Source of the DNA: Pelagibacterales bacterium SAG-MED05
Lineage (GTDB): Bacteria > Pseudomonadota > Alphaproteobacteria > Pelagibacterales > Pelagibacteraceae
Reading direction: 5' to 3'
Assembly: GCA_014654415.1 (NCBI GenBank)
Contig: JACWDC010000003.1
Span: 42,255-106,254, forward strand
Length of the DNA stretch: 64,000 nt
The notes beneath the pieces were generated by a model. That model had not been told where the DNA came from. It saw nothing but the letters and a program-made list of their open reading frames with translations, and made no database searches. This document shows positions 27,165-37,085 of this stretch, in pieces; within the stretch, counting starts at the first letter, position 1; each line of letters begins with the position of its first letter. Made by a program: the position numbers and the translations under genes.

Positions 27165-28322
27165 TTATATATCTAACAATTTTTTATACTCTCTTAAAGT
27201 TGAATCACACATGGCTTCTACATCAAATTTATTTGTTATGTTTTTTCTACCTTCGTTTCCCATAGAATTCAATGTATCTTGATCTAATTCAATAACAGTA
27301 TTTAAGGCTTTAGCAAGCTGACGAGGATCATCATGTTTGTATAAAAAACCTGATTTTCCTTTTAAAATTGTTTCCTTTGATCCACCTAGATCACTTGCTA
27401 TAATGGGTTTTCCCATGGCCTGCGCTTCAACTGACACTCGCCCAAATGCTTCTGGCTGTATTGAAGCAGAGACCACTACATCTGCCAGTGAATAAGCTAA
27501 TGGCATTTCTTTACAGTGATCAATCAATTTTATCTTGTGACCTAATCTATACCTTTGAACTAAATCAATAAGTTTTTTTTTGTATACTTTTCTACCTTGA
27601 TCAGATCCAAGGATTACAGCTTGAAAATTAGAATTATTATAATCTTCAATTAAAATATTTAATGCTTCGATCAATTTTTCCTGGCCTTTCCAATATGTCA
27701 ATCTTCCAGGCATTAGAATGGTAAATTTGTCTTGAGAAAGTTTCCAGTCTTGCTTTATATTTTCCAACTTTAAAATTGAAATATTTTTTTGATTATAATA
27801 ATCAATATTTATTCCTCTAAAAATAACTCTTAATTTTTTTTTTCGATTTAAATACTCACTATAATTTTCATTAATGTGATTGAAAATAAAATTTGATCCA
27901 GCTATTGTTAATTTTGATCTTAACATAATACTATTATAAAATTTTTTTAACTTGTTTTCAAAATTATAGGTTCCATGAAAAGTAGTAACAAAATTTCTTC
28001 TTGTTATTAGGCATGCTAAGTAACATGCCCATGCTGGAGCTCGACTTCTAGCATGAACAATATTTATATTTTTGATCAGTATTATTATAGATAAAATTAT
28101 TGTGTTAAAAATAATTAAAAGAGGATTTTTTGAATGAACAGGTAAACGGAATATTTTTACTTTTTTTTTTTTAACAAATTTTATTAACTCACCGCCAGAA
28201 GTGGCGATGAAAGAACCGCAATCTTTCTCTGCTAGATAATGGGCAATATCGTAACAACCTGTTTCTGCGCCTCCATATCCCAATTTAGGAATAACTTGAA
28301 GAACTTTTATTTTTGAAGCCAT
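27165..28322 (-). CDS. Glycosyltransferase family 4
   Basis: 385 residues with two Rossmann lobes (GT-B fold). The N-terminal lobe starts VLQVIPKLGYGGAETG, the acceptor-side glycine pattern of GT4 enzymes; the C-terminal lobe has MPGRLTYWKGQEKLIEAL and PEAFGRVSVEAQAMGKPIIAS, with the nucleotide-sugar EX7E motif region. A hydrophobic stretch near residue 75 may associate with the membrane. It probably adds a sugar to a lipid-linked surface glycan; donor and acceptor cannot be told. It lies three bases upstream of thrS. Confidence 0.88.
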   Translation of the reverse strand: MASKIKVLQVIPKLGYGGAETGCYDIAHYLAEKDCGSFIATSGGELIKFVKKKKVKIFRLPVHSKNPLLIIFNTIILSIIILIKNINIVHARSRAPAWACYLACLITRRNFVTTFHGTYNFENKLKKFYNSIMLRSKLTIAGSNFIFNHINENYSEYLNRKKKLRVIFRGINIDYYNQKNISILKLENIKQDWKLSQDKFTILMPGRLTYWKGQEKLIEALNILIEDYNNSNFQAVILGSDQGRKVYKKKLIDLVQRYRLGHKIKLIDHCKEMPLAYSLADVVVSASIQPEAFGRVSVEAQAMGKPIIASDLGGSKETILKGKSGFLYKHDDPRQLAKALNTVIELDQDTLNSMGNEGRKNITNKFDVEAMCDSTLREYKKLLDI

Positions 28323-28362
28323 ATATATTGTTATATATTAATAAATTAACTTATAACCTTAT

Positions 28363-29118
28363 ATGAAAAAATTTAAGTACCAAAAAATCTCAAAGACTAA
28401 AAAACTTAGGTATATTCACAATTATTACAAAAAAAAACTTTATATTGTTTTTCTTCCTGGTTTTATGTCTGATGTTGAGGGAAAAAAACCTCAATTATTA
28501 AAACGTTATGCTGTAAAAAAAAAGTTAGGTTTTTTAGCGTTGGAATATTTTGGTCATGGAAAATCTTCTGGGGAATTTACAAAAGGAAATATAACTATTT
28601 GGTCTAAAAATACGAAATTATTAATTAAAAAGATAATTAGAAAAAATAATTTTATAATGATCGGTTCAAGTATGGGTGCTTGGATTGCTCTTAAACAATT
28701 TACATATTTTAAAAAACAAATTAAAGGATTTCTTGGAATAGGATCAGCTCCTGAATTTTTGACAAGACTTATGTGGAATAAATTTCCAAAAAAAATTAAA
28801 AATGAAATTATTACAAAAGGTATTAGCACCATTAAGAGTGGGCAATATAAATATCCTATTACTCATCAATTAATAAAAGATGGTAGAAAAAATAAAGTTT
28901 TATCAAGAAAAGTAAAATCTAAAATTAATGTTACTATGATCCATGGACAAAAAGATGAAATTGTTCCAGTTTCATTTTCTAGAAAAGTTTTAGCTATTTT
29001 TATTAAAGCAAAAAAGAAACTGATGGTTATTAAAAATGGAGATCATAGTTTGTCAGATAAACAATCACTGAACAAAATTGTTAAAGAATTAAATAGAGTT
29101 GTTGTTAATATAATCTAA
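28363..29118 (+). CDS. Alpha/beta hydrolase
   Basis: 251 residues, no signal peptide. The nucleophile elbow is GSSMGAW (Ser near residue 106), an oxyanion-type block VFLPGFMSDVEG lies near residue 30, and a candidate acid and histidine occur in HGQKDEIVP and NGDHSLS near the C-terminus, completing a Ser-Asp-His triad. It resembles small esterase or lipase-like hydrolases; the substrate is unknown. Its 3' end overlaps the convergent SDR gene by 30 bases. Confidence 0.83.
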   Translation: MKKFKYQKISKTKKLRYIHNYYKKKLYIVFLPGFMSDVEGKKPQLLKRYAVKKKLGFLALEYFGHGKSSGEFTKGNITIWSKNTKLLIKKIIRKNNFIMIGSSMGAWIALKQFTYFKKQIKGFLGIGSAPEFLTRLMWNKFPKKIKNEIITKGISTIKSGQYKYPITHQLIKDGRKNKVLSRKVKSKINVTMIHGQKDEIVPVSFSRKVLAIFIKAKKKLMVIKNGDHSLSDKQSLNKIVKELNRVVVNII

Positions 29119-29964
29119 TCCTTCAATATAAGTGGGATATTTTAATTCAAAATTGAAACAATTTTTCATTTTTTTGTTACTGACTTTTTTTGAATCTTTA
29201 TAAAAATTTTTTAACATTTCACTTTCTATCTCATTAATCTCTATAGTTTGTGGTTCATCAACACCTAATAATTTTATGCCATACATTATAACTTCTTTAT
29301 TAGAAGCTGGTTTATCATCCGAAATATTATAAATTTCATTCTTTTTAAAATTATCCAAAGACTTAGATAATGCGCTGGCAATATCCTCAACATGGATTCG
29401 TGAGAAAAAATGATTCTTCTTATTTATTATTTTTACTTCTCCTGTCTTTAATCTTTTTAAAACATTATATTGATTTGAATAAATTCCTGACAATCTAAAA
29501 ATTTGTAATGGCAAATTATATTTTTGTGATAATTCTATCCAATTTTTTTCAACTTTTAGTCTGTTAATTCCATTTATTGATGTTGGGTTTGTTTTACTTT
29601 TTTCATCAACCCATTCTCCTCCGTGATCTCCATAAACACTGGTTGCGGATAGATAAGTAATCCATTTAAATTTTTTTTCTTTAAATTTTTCTTTAAAGTT
29701 TTTTATTACTATATCTTCACCATTAACTGGAGCTATTGATATTAAAATATGGTCTGCCTCATCTAGATTCTTAATCAAGTTATTATCAAATTGCTTTTCA
29801 TTAAATTGAAAGCTTTGATAATCGGTATCTTCAAAATTTTTACTTTTAGTTTCCTGTCGCGATGTTGTGGTTAACTGAAAGGGAATTTTTTCAATTTTTA
29901 GTCTTTTAACAAAATTTTTTGCTACTTGGCCAAAACCAAAACAAAAAACATTTATTTTATTCAT
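29089..29964 (-). CDS. NAD(P)-dependent epimerase/dehydratase-like protein (YeeZ type)
   Basis: 291 residues, an atypical extended SDR. The nucleotide-binding start is INVFCFGFGQVAKNFV, with GxGxxA in place of TGxxGxxG. Family features follow: YLSATSVYGDHGGEWVDE and SGIYSNQYNVLKRL. The catalytic YxxxK is not clear, so enzymatic activity is uncertain. It starts one base after the gltB stop and overlaps the alpha/beta hydrolase at its 3' end by 30 bases. Function unknown; it may simply share the gltB transcript. Confidence 0.75.
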   Translation of the reverse strand: MNKINVFCFGFGQVAKNFVKRLKIEKIPFQLTTTSRQETKSKNFEDTDYQSFQFNEKQFDNNLIKNLDEADHILISIAPVNGEDIVIKNFKEKFKEKKFKWITYLSATSVYGDHGGEWVDEKSKTNPTSINGINRLKVEKNWIELSQKYNLPLQIFRLSGIYSNQYNVLKRLKTGEVKIINKKNHFFSRIHVEDIASALSKSLDNFKKNEIYNISDDKPASNKEVIMYGIKLLGVDEPQTIEINEIESEMLKNFYKDSKKVSNKKMKNCFNFELKYPTYIEGLDYINNNSI

Positions 29965-32900
29965 TTAACTAGCTTTCTTAATCTTTGATTTTAAAGTAAT
30001 AGGGTTATCTAATTTATCAAGCATTTCAATTGGGCACACTTGTTTAAATTTCTTAATTTCCATTTCAAAATTTTCTAGTATTTTTTTTGCTATGAGAGAA
30101 CTGGTTTCTTTAAAAAAATCTTTAATATTTTCTTTTAAAAAATTTTTCCAATATTCAGTCTCTATTGATTGCCATATAATAGAGGAAGGGTTAACGTAGC
30201 TTTCAAAATTATTTTTCTTATCATAAACAAACGCCATTCCACCTGTCATTCCAGCTCCAAAATTATCTCCAATTTGTCCGAGCATGATAGCTGTGCCACC
30301 AGTCATGTACTCACATCCGTGAGCTCCGCATCCTTCAACTATCCCTAGGCTTCCGGAGTTTCTTACTGCGAATCTTTCCCCAGCTTGTCCAGAAGCAAAT
30401 AATTTTCCAGATGTGGCTCCATATAAAACGGTATTGCCGATAATAGAATTCTCGTATGAAATGAGTTTACTCTTAGATGAAGGGTAAACAACTATAGATC
30501 CTCCAGAAAGTCCTTTGCCCACATAATCATTACAATCCCCTTCAACTATTAACTTTATTCCTTTCATCAAGAAACCTCCTAGTGATTGTCCTGCAGACCC
30601 ACGTAGTTTAATTTTTATAGTATCAGGATTTAACTTTTCATTACCAAATTTTTTATAAGTATAATGAGATAACCGAGTTCCAACTGATCTAAAGGTATTT
30701 TTAATATCGTACTCAAAATCATTTTGTTTTGTGACTTGAATTTTATTTTCTATATCTGACCAAATTTTTTCGTCTAATGTTTCAGGAACTTTATTGATAA
30801 TCTTATCTTTGCAATATCTTGGGTTCTCTCCTGGGTCTGCTTGAACTAATAAAGGATTTAAATCTAAATCGTCTAGATTAGAAGCTCCTTTGTTAACTTG
30901 AGATAGTAAATCTGTTCTACCAATAATTTCATTAATTGATTTATGTCCTAGAGAAGCTAAAATTTCCCTTACTTCTTTAGCTGCAAATGTGAAAAGATTT
31001 ACTACTTTTTCAGGGGTGCCGGTAAATTTTTCTCTTAATTTTTTATCTTGGCTACAAACACCAACAGGACAAGTATTCGAGTGACATTGTCTTACCATAA
31101 TACATCCCATGGCTACCAAAGAGGATGTCCCCATTCCATATTCTTCAGCGCCCATCATCGCAGCAATTACAATGTCCCTTCCAGTTTTTATTCCACCATC
31201 AGTTCTCAGTGTAACTTTGTGCCTTAGATTATTTAAAGTTAAAATTTGATTAACTTCAGTTAATCCCATCTCCCATGGTACTCCAGCATACTTAATGCTT
31301 GTTTGAGGGCTAGCACCAGTTCCTCCAGAGTGACCAGAAATTAAAATTATATCAGCTTTTGCTTTAGCAACGCCTGCAGCAATTGTTCCAATTCCTGTTG
31401 AAGCAACTAATTTCACACCAATTCTTGCTATTGGATTAATTTGTTTTAAATCGTAGATTAGTTGAGCCAAATCCTCAATAGAATAAATATCATGGTGAGG
31501 TGGAGGCGAGATTAAAGTAACACCAGGAGTTGAATGTCTTAATCTTGCGATTTCATCAGTTACCTTAAATCCAGGTAACTGACCTCCTTCACCTGGTTTT
31601 GCCCCTTGGGCTATTTTTATTTCTATTTCATTTGCATTATTCAAATAATCAACGGTAACACCAAATCTTGCGGAAGCAATTTGTTTTACTCTAGAATTTG
31701 CCGAGTCTCCATTTGGTAAAGTTTTAAACCTTTTAGCATCTTCTCCACCCTCTCCACTGCAAGATGCTCCTTTAATTCTATTCATCCCAGTAGCTAAAGC
31801 TTCATGTGCTTCTGCTGACAAAGCTCCATGTGACATGCTTCCGCTACCAAATCGCTTCAAAATATCCTCGATCGGTTCTACTTCATTTATATCAATAGGT
31901 GTTCTTCTCTTTTTAAATTGCAAAAGGTCACGTAAATTTATAGGTGGCAGATTATAAATGCCATTCGAATATTTTTTGTATTGTTCGTAGGACCCAGTTC
32001 CTACTGCACTTTGCAATAAGTGAATTAAGCTACCATCATACTGGTGATTTTCTCCACTTTTTCTATAACGATAAAGTCCTCCTATCGGCAAAGTATAAAT
32101 ATTTTTTTTAGAAAACTTACTATGTAACTCTTTTATTTTATCTTCTATTCCACTTATTCCTATTCCAGAGATTCTGGAAGACATGCCTGGAAAATAATCT
32201 GATACTATAGCTCTGCTTAATCCCACAGCCTCAAAGTTGCAACCTCCTCTATAAGAGCTGATTACTGAAATTCCCATTTTTGACATTATTTTTAAAAGGC
32301 CAGAATCAATTGATTTTTTAAATTTAATTACACAACTTTCAAAATCTGATTTACCAAAAAGTTTCTTCTCAAATCTTTGATAAATACTATCTATAGCTAA
32401 GTATGGATTTATAGTTGTAGCCCCAACTCCAATTAGTACAGCAAAAGAGTGTGTATCGAGTGCGTCGGAACATTCAACATTCAAAGAACAATAACCTCTT
32501 AGTCCATTTTTAACTAGATAAGAATGAACAGCTCCTACTACTAGTGCGCTTGGTATACTTGTTTTTTTATCTGAAATATCTTTGTCTGATAATATTAAAG
32601 CAGAACTTCCTTCTCTTACAGATATCTCACATTCTTCTTTTATTCTTTCTATCCTCTCTTTTAAAGATGAACTAACATCAAAAGTACAGTCTATAACTTT
32701 TATTTTTTCAGAAAAAATTTTATTAAATTTTTTAAATTGAGAATTAGTTAAAATTGGACTGTCTAATACATAAATATCTTCCTTAGTTAAATTATCAAAG
32801 TCAAGAATATTTCCAAGATTTCCAAATCTTGTTTTTAGACTCATAACTTTATTCTCTCTCAAAGAATCAATTGGTGGATTAGTTACTTGACTAAAATTCT

Positions 32901-34461
32901 GTCTAAAATAATGTGACACGGGTCTATAATGGCTGGACAAAACTGCTACTGGTGTATCGTCGCCCATTGAGCCAGAAGCTTCCTTTCCTTCCTCTGCCAT
33001 TGGATGTAAAATTAATTCCAAATCTTCTATGCTTAATCCAGATAAATATTGTCTTTTTTTTAGTTCTTCTCCAATAAATTTTGGTTGTTCGCTATCTGTT
33101 GAAATTTTCTTTTCAAGGTCAATTATTTGTTTGTTATATTTTTTATAGTCCTTCGCTAAAAAATCTTTAATTTCTTTATCTCTAAAAAGTTTTCCTTTTT
33201 TTAAATCAATTGCAATTATCTGGCCGGGTCCTAATTTTCCTTTTTCAATAATTTTTTCTTCTGGAATTGTAATCATTCCTGACTCTGATCCAGCAAAAAA
33301 TAAATTATCAGATGTCTTTGCATATCTTAATGGTCTTAATCCATTTCTATCCATTGAAGCTAAAACCCATTTAGCATCGGTAGCACAAATTGCTGCTGGT
33401 CCATCCCAAGGTTCAATAGTGCTGTTAAGAAAATTAAATAGATCTTGATGATTTTTAGGAACTGTTTTACTCCTCTTAGACCAAGCGTCAGGAATCATCA
33501 TTAATTTAATTAATGGAGCTAATTTTCCTGAATGTGTAAGTAATTCAAATACATTATCAAGAGCTCCTGAGTCAGATGAGCTTCTTATAACTGGCTTTAA
33601 ATCTTTTACATTTTTAAATAATGAACTCGACATATCCTGTTCATGAATTTTCATCCAATTAATATTTCCTTTTAAAGTATTAATTTCACCGTTGTGCGCT
33701 AAAGTTCTAAAAGGCTGAGCTAAATCCCAACTAGGAAAAGTATTTGTCGAGTATCTTTGATGAAAAATTGCAAATCTTGAAGTTAATTTTTCATCATTTA
33801 GATCAGGATAAAACTCAGCCAACATTTCAGCTAGAAACATTCCTTTATAAACTATCGATCTAGAACTAAATGAACAAATATAAAAGTTTTTAAGTTGATT
33901 TTTTCTAGCTAGTTTTTCTATTTTTTTCCTTGCCTCAAATAAGTTTCTTTCTAGATCATTTGTTTCTAAATTTTCATTTTTCTTAAACATAACTTGAGCT
34001 ATTTCAGGCCGACTTTGTTCAGCCGTTTTTCCTAATACACTTGAATTAAAGGGAACTTGTCTCCATCCATAAATAGAGTAATTTTCCTCAAGCAATACGG
34101 ACTCTATTATTTCTCTACATTTTTCTTGCTCCAAATAATCTGTTCTTGGAAGAAATACCATTCCAACGCAGATCCTTTTTGAATCATCAGGATCATGTCC
34201 TGTGGCTATGATTTTCTCTTTAAAAAATTCTTTTGCTATTTCTATTTGAATCCCAGCTCCATCTCCTGACTTTCCATCTGCATCAACTGCTCCTCTATGC
34301 CAAATAGCTTTTAGAGCTTCTATTCCATACTCAACTATCTTTCTTGATTTTTTTCCATCAGTTGCTGCGATCATGCCAACACCACAAGCATCATGTTCCA
34401 TGCTTTGATCGTAGTTATTACTTTCAGTAAGAAGTTTTTTATTTTTTTCGTATCTATTCAT
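29965..34461 (-). CDS. gltB: Glutamate synthase (NADPH) large subunit
   Basis: 1498 residues, normal for GOGAT alpha. After a short propeptide the nucleophile Cys lies in HDACGVGMIAATDG (about residue 26), starting the class II glutamine amidotransferase domain. The central domain, the FMN-binding synthase domain (GEGGEDAKRF, ISGHSGGTGASPQTS) and the Fe-S cysteines CHSNTCPVGVC follow, then the C-terminal beta-helix GXGXG domain (SGGSIVVYPSS, GGTAIMLGQIGDNFGAGMTGG). It makes glutamate from 2-oxoglutarate and glutamine, and works with GltD ten bases upstream. Confidence 0.97.
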   Translation of the reverse strand: MNRYEKNKKLLTESNNYDQSMEHDACGVGMIAATDGKKSRKIVEYGIEALKAIWHRGAVDADGKSGDGAGIQIEIAKEFFKEKIIATGHDPDDSKRICVGMVFLPRTDYLEQEKCREIIESVLLEENYSIYGWRQVPFNSSVLGKTAEQSRPEIAQVMFKKNENLETNDLERNLFEARKKIEKLARKNQLKNFYICSFSSRSIVYKGMFLAEMLAEFYPDLNDEKLTSRFAIFHQRYSTNTFPSWDLAQPFRTLAHNGEINTLKGNINWMKIHEQDMSSSLFKNVKDLKPVIRSSSDSGALDNVFELLTHSGKLAPLIKLMMIPDAWSKRSKTVPKNHQDLFNFLNSTIEPWDGPAAICATDAKWVLASMDRNGLRPLRYAKTSDNLFFAGSESGMITIPEEKIIEKGKLGPGQIIAIDLKKGKLFRDKEIKDFLAKDYKKYNKQIIDLEKKISTDSEQPKFIGEELKKRQYLSGLSIEDLELILHPMAEEGKEASGSMGDDTPVAVLSSHYRPVSHYFRQNFSQVTNPPIDSLRENKVMSLKTRFGNLGNILDFDNLTKEDIYVLDSPILTNSQFKKFNKIFSEKIKVIDCTFDVSSSLKERIERIKEECEISVREGSSALILSDKDISDKKTSIPSALVVGAVHSYLVKNGLRGYCSLNVECSDALDTHSFAVLIGVGATTINPYLAIDSIYQRFEKKLFGKSDFESCVIKFKKSIDSGLLKIMSKMGISVISSYRGGCNFEAVGLSRAIVSDYFPGMSSRISGIGISGIEDKIKELHSKFSKKNIYTLPIGGLYRYRKSGENHQYDGSLIHLLQSAVGTGSYEQYKKYSNGIYNLPPINLRDLLQFKKRRTPIDINEVEPIEDILKRFGSGSMSHGALSAEAHEALATGMNRIKGASCSGEGGEDAKRFKTLPNGDSANSRVKQIASARFGVTVDYLNNANEIEIKIAQGAKPGEGGQLPGFKVTDEIARLRHSTPGVTLISPPPHHDIYSIEDLAQLIYDLKQINPIARIGVKLVASTGIGTIAAGVAKAKADIILISGHSGGTGASPQTSIKYAGVPWEMGLTEVNQILTLNNLRHKVTLRTDGGIKTGRDIVIAAMMGAEEYGMGTSSLVAMGCIMVRQCHSNTCPVGVCSQDKKLREKFTGTPEKVVNLFTFAAKEVREILASLGHKSINEIIGRTDLLSQVNKGASNLDDLDLNPLLVQADPGENPRYCKDKIINKVPETLDEKIWSDIENKIQVTKQNDFEYDIKNTFRSVGTRLSHYTYKKFGNEKLNPDTIKIKLRGSAGQSLGGFLMKGIKLIVEGDCNDYVGKGLSGGSIVVYPSSKSKLISYENSIIGNTVLYGATSGKLFASGQAGERFAVRNSGSLGIVEGCGAHGCEYMTGGTAIMLGQIGDNFGAGMTGGMAFVYDKKNNFESYVNPSSIIWQSIETEYWKNFLKENIKDFFKETSSLIAKKILENFEMEIKKFKQVCPIEMLDKLDNPITLKSKIKKAS

Positions 34462-34471
34462 TTTTTTAAAA

Positions 34472-35911
34472 TTATGCTGCTATAATAGTTTTTTTGTCTT
34501 TTTTTTCTAAATACTTTTCAATTTGAAGAGCCGCATCTCTTCCATCTTTAATAGCCCAAACAACTAGTGATGCCCCTCTAACTATATCTCCTGCAGCAAA
34601 CACTCCATCTAAATTTGTTTGCATAGACTCTAAATCTATTTTAATTGTTCCCCATTCTGAAATAGATAGTTCTTCAGCATCAAATAATTTTGGCAAGTTT
34701 TCGGGATCAAAACCTAAAGATTTTATAACCAAATCTGTTGAAAGTTTAAATTCAGAGCCAGATTTAATAGCTGGTTTTTTCCTACCAGATGAGTCTGGTT
34801 CTCCTAAAATAATCTTATTTGCCTCAACTTCTTTAACTTCATTTTCGCCTAAAAAACTTTTTGGACTGCTTAACCAAATAAACTCTACCCCCTCTTCTAT
34901 GGCATTTTTTACTTCTCTAGCAGAACCTGGCATATTTTCTTGATCTCTTCTATATAAACACTTTACAGATTTTGCTTTTTGTCTAACAGCGGTTCTAACG
35001 CAATCCATTGCAGTATCTCCCCCTCCAATAACAACAACATTTTTTCCTTCTGCATTTAAGGTTCCATTGTCAAAAAGTTCAACATCATCTCCCAATCCTT
35101 TTCTGTTAGAGGCGGTTAAAAATTCCATTGCAGGAAAAATATTTTTTAAATCCTGACCAGGAACTTTTATTTCTTTTGGTTTATAAACACCGGTTGCAAT
35201 TAATATTGAATCATGAGATTCTCTTAATTGGCTTAAAGTTTTATTTTTTCCAACCTCAAAATTTTGTACAAATTTAATTCCACTATCTTTTAAAAGTTTA
35301 GTCCGTCTTTCAACAACAAATTTTTCTAATTTAAAATTAGGAATACCATAAATTAATAATCCTCCTGGTCTATCGTATCTATCGTAAATAGTAACTTGAT
35401 ATCCTGATTTTCTTAATTCCTCTCCACATGCCAATCCTGCAGGTCCCGCGCCTATAATTCCAATCGATTGTTTTAATTCTTTTTTAACTTTTAGTGGTTT
35501 AATCCAACCCTTTTCCCAAGCTGTATCTGTAATGTATTTTTCAACAGAACCAATGGTAACTGTTCCATGACCAGATTGTTCAATTACACAGTTGCCTTCA
35601 CATAATCTGTCTTGAGGGCAAATTCTTCCACAAACTTCTGGCATATTATTTGTACTTTGAGCCACTTCATAAGCTTCCTGTAATCTTCCTTCTGCGGTAA
35701 GTTTCAACCAATCAGGAATATTATTGCTTAAAGGACAATGAATTTGGCAAAAAGGCACGCCACACTGCGAACATCTGCTAGACTGCTCTTTTGCTTTAGT
35801 ATTAATGAATTCATCATATATTTCATTGAAATCTTTACGCCTCTTACTGGTATCTCTTTTAAGAGGAGACTCTTTTTTTAAATCAACAAATTTTAACATT
35901 TTATTATTCAT
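34472..35911 (-). CDS. gltD: Glutamate synthase (NADPH) small subunit
   Basis: 479 residues. The N-terminal Fe-S region has CSQCGVPFCQIHCPL and CGRICPQDRLCEGNCV; the FAD site is GIIGAGPAGLACGEEL (about residue 151) and the NADPH site VVIGGGDTAMDC (about residue 293). The C-terminal GVFAAGDIVRG closes the FAD domain. It transfers electrons from NADPH to GltB, encoded ten bases downstream, forming the main ammonia-assimilation pair with glutamine synthetase elsewhere. The 166-base gap to uppP should hold divergent promoters. Confidence 0.96.
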   Translation of the reverse strand: MNNKMLKFVDLKKESPLKRDTSKRRKDFNEIYDEFINTKAKEQSSRCSQCGVPFCQIHCPLSNNIPDWLKLTAEGRLQEAYEVAQSTNNMPEVCGRICPQDRLCEGNCVIEQSGHGTVTIGSVEKYITDTAWEKGWIKPLKVKKELKQSIGIIGAGPAGLACGEELRKSGYQVTIYDRYDRPGGLLIYGIPNFKLEKFVVERRTKLLKDSGIKFVQNFEVGKNKTLSQLRESHDSILIATGVYKPKEIKVPGQDLKNIFPAMEFLTASNRKGLGDDVELFDNGTLNAEGKNVVVIGGGDTAMDCVRTAVRQKAKSVKCLYRRDQENMPGSAREVKNAIEEGVEFIWLSSPKSFLGENEVKEVEANKIILGEPDSSGRKKPAIKSGSEFKLSTDLVIKSLGFDPENLPKLFDAEELSISEWGTIKIDLESMQTNLDGVFAAGDIVRGASLVVWAIKDGRDAALQIEKYLEKKDKKTIIAA

Positions 35912-36077
35912 AATTTTTACAAAATAATGGAAAATTCATGGATTTGATACTCTATTTAAGTAAATAATCTTTACCTATTATATCGAAAATCCTTATTTTA
36001 AGTGATTAATTTGAGCATACCTGCTATGCATTTCTGTGTCATTAAATGAACAAGCATAAATTTTAAAATCTTTAATC

Positions 36078-36836
36078 ATGGTTGAAATAATTATTCTATC
36101 GTTAATACAAGGGGTAACAGAATTTTTACCAATAAGTTCCTCTTCCCACTTAATAATTGTTTCTGAATATTTAGAATTTAACAATAGAAATTTAGAATTT
36201 GATGTAAGCTTACATATTGGTTCATTTTTGGCAGTAATGGTTTTCTTTAGAAAAGATATTTTTAACTTTGTTCAAAATAAAGATTTATTTTTAAAAATTT
36301 TAATTGCTTCATTGCCAGTAATGATCGTGGGATATTTATTAATAAGATTAAATTTAATTGATCAAATTAGAAATATCAAAGTAATTGGCTGGACAACATT
36401 AATTTTTGGAATATTGCTCTATTTAAGCGATAGATCTGAAATCAAAAAAAAAATCAATTCAAATTTTACTTTAAAATCAGCAGTTTTGATTGGTTTTCTG
36501 CAAATTTTGTCGTTGCTTCCGGGAGTAAGTAGATCGGGCATCTCTATAACTGGTGCAAGAATGTTAAAGTTCAATAGATTTGACTCTGCTAAAATATCAT
36601 TTCTATTATCTATTCCAACTTTGGCTGCAGTCTCTGTCTTTGGATTAAATAATTTATTAAAATCTGAAAATTTCAATTTTTCATTTTTAATAATTCTTTC
36701 TATAATATTCTCTTATTTATTTTCCTTCATTACAATAAAGTATTTTTTAAACTATATTAAAAAATCAAGTTTGAATATTTTTGTAATTTATAGAATTTTA
36801 TTGGGTTTAATTTTGCTGATTTTGGCTTATTTATAG
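36078..36836 (+). CDS. uppP: Undecaprenyl-diphosphatase (UppP/BacA)
   Basis: 252 residues, about eight membrane segments. It dephosphorylates undecaprenyl pyrophosphate so the lipid carrier for peptidoglycan and surface glycans can be reused. The signature blocks are QGVTEFLPISSSSHL (about residues 10-24) with the catalytic Glu, and LLPGVSRSGISITGARML (about 147-164) with the catalytic Arg/Ser region. It is divergent from gltD. A 63-aa minus-strand ORF overlapping its start is judged a shadow. Confidence 0.95.
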   Translation: MVEIIILSLIQGVTEFLPISSSSHLIIVSEYLEFNNRNLEFDVSLHIGSFLAVMVFFRKDIFNFVQNKDLFLKILIASLPVMIVGYLLIRLNLIDQIRNIKVIGWTTLIFGILLYLSDRSEIKKKINSNFTLKSAVLIGFLQILSLLPGVSRSGISITGARMLKFNRFDSAKISFLLSIPTLAAVSVFGLNNLLKSENFNFSFLIILSIIFSYLFSFITIKYFLNYIKKSSLNIFVIYRILLGLILLILAYL

Positions 36837-36968
36837 TATGAATGTAAGGCTAATTAAGATTATAAATACAAACAAAAAAAACAGAATAACTGACTTTTGT
36901 AGTGATATGTTATTAAAAATTTTCATTATTATAATTTATATTCCCTTTAATTTATTTCAAGGTAAATA

Positions 36969-37045
36969 TGGTGCGCCTGCTAGGATTTGAACCCAGAACC
37001 TCCTGGTCCGTAGCCAAGCGCTCTATCCAGTTGAGCTACAGGCGC
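36969..37045 (-). tRNA. tRNA-Arg (anticodon ACG)
   Basis: A 77-nt cloverleaf beginning GCGCCTGTAGCTCAACTGG and ending with an encoded CCA. The anticodon stem CTTGG/CCAGG encloses CTACGGA, anticodon ACG (A34 normally edited to inosine by TadA). The T arm CTGGG-TTCAAAT-CCTAG closes with one G-U pair. Confidence 0.96.
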
Positions 37046-37085
37046 AATATAGTAAAAAATTTGTTTTATTTTTTTACTTCGATTA

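Noticed and set aside
35993-36184. 63-aa minus-strand ORF over the uppP start
   Set aside because: It overlaps the conserved UppP N-terminus and is no better than a shadow; a shorter 28-codon version at 35993-36079 has no ribosome site. Left out of the features.
36839-36991. 50-codon plus-strand ORF after uppP running into tRNA-Arg
   Set aside because: It extends into the antisense of the tRNA 3' end, has no ribosome site and a low-complexity Ile/Lys/Asn composition.
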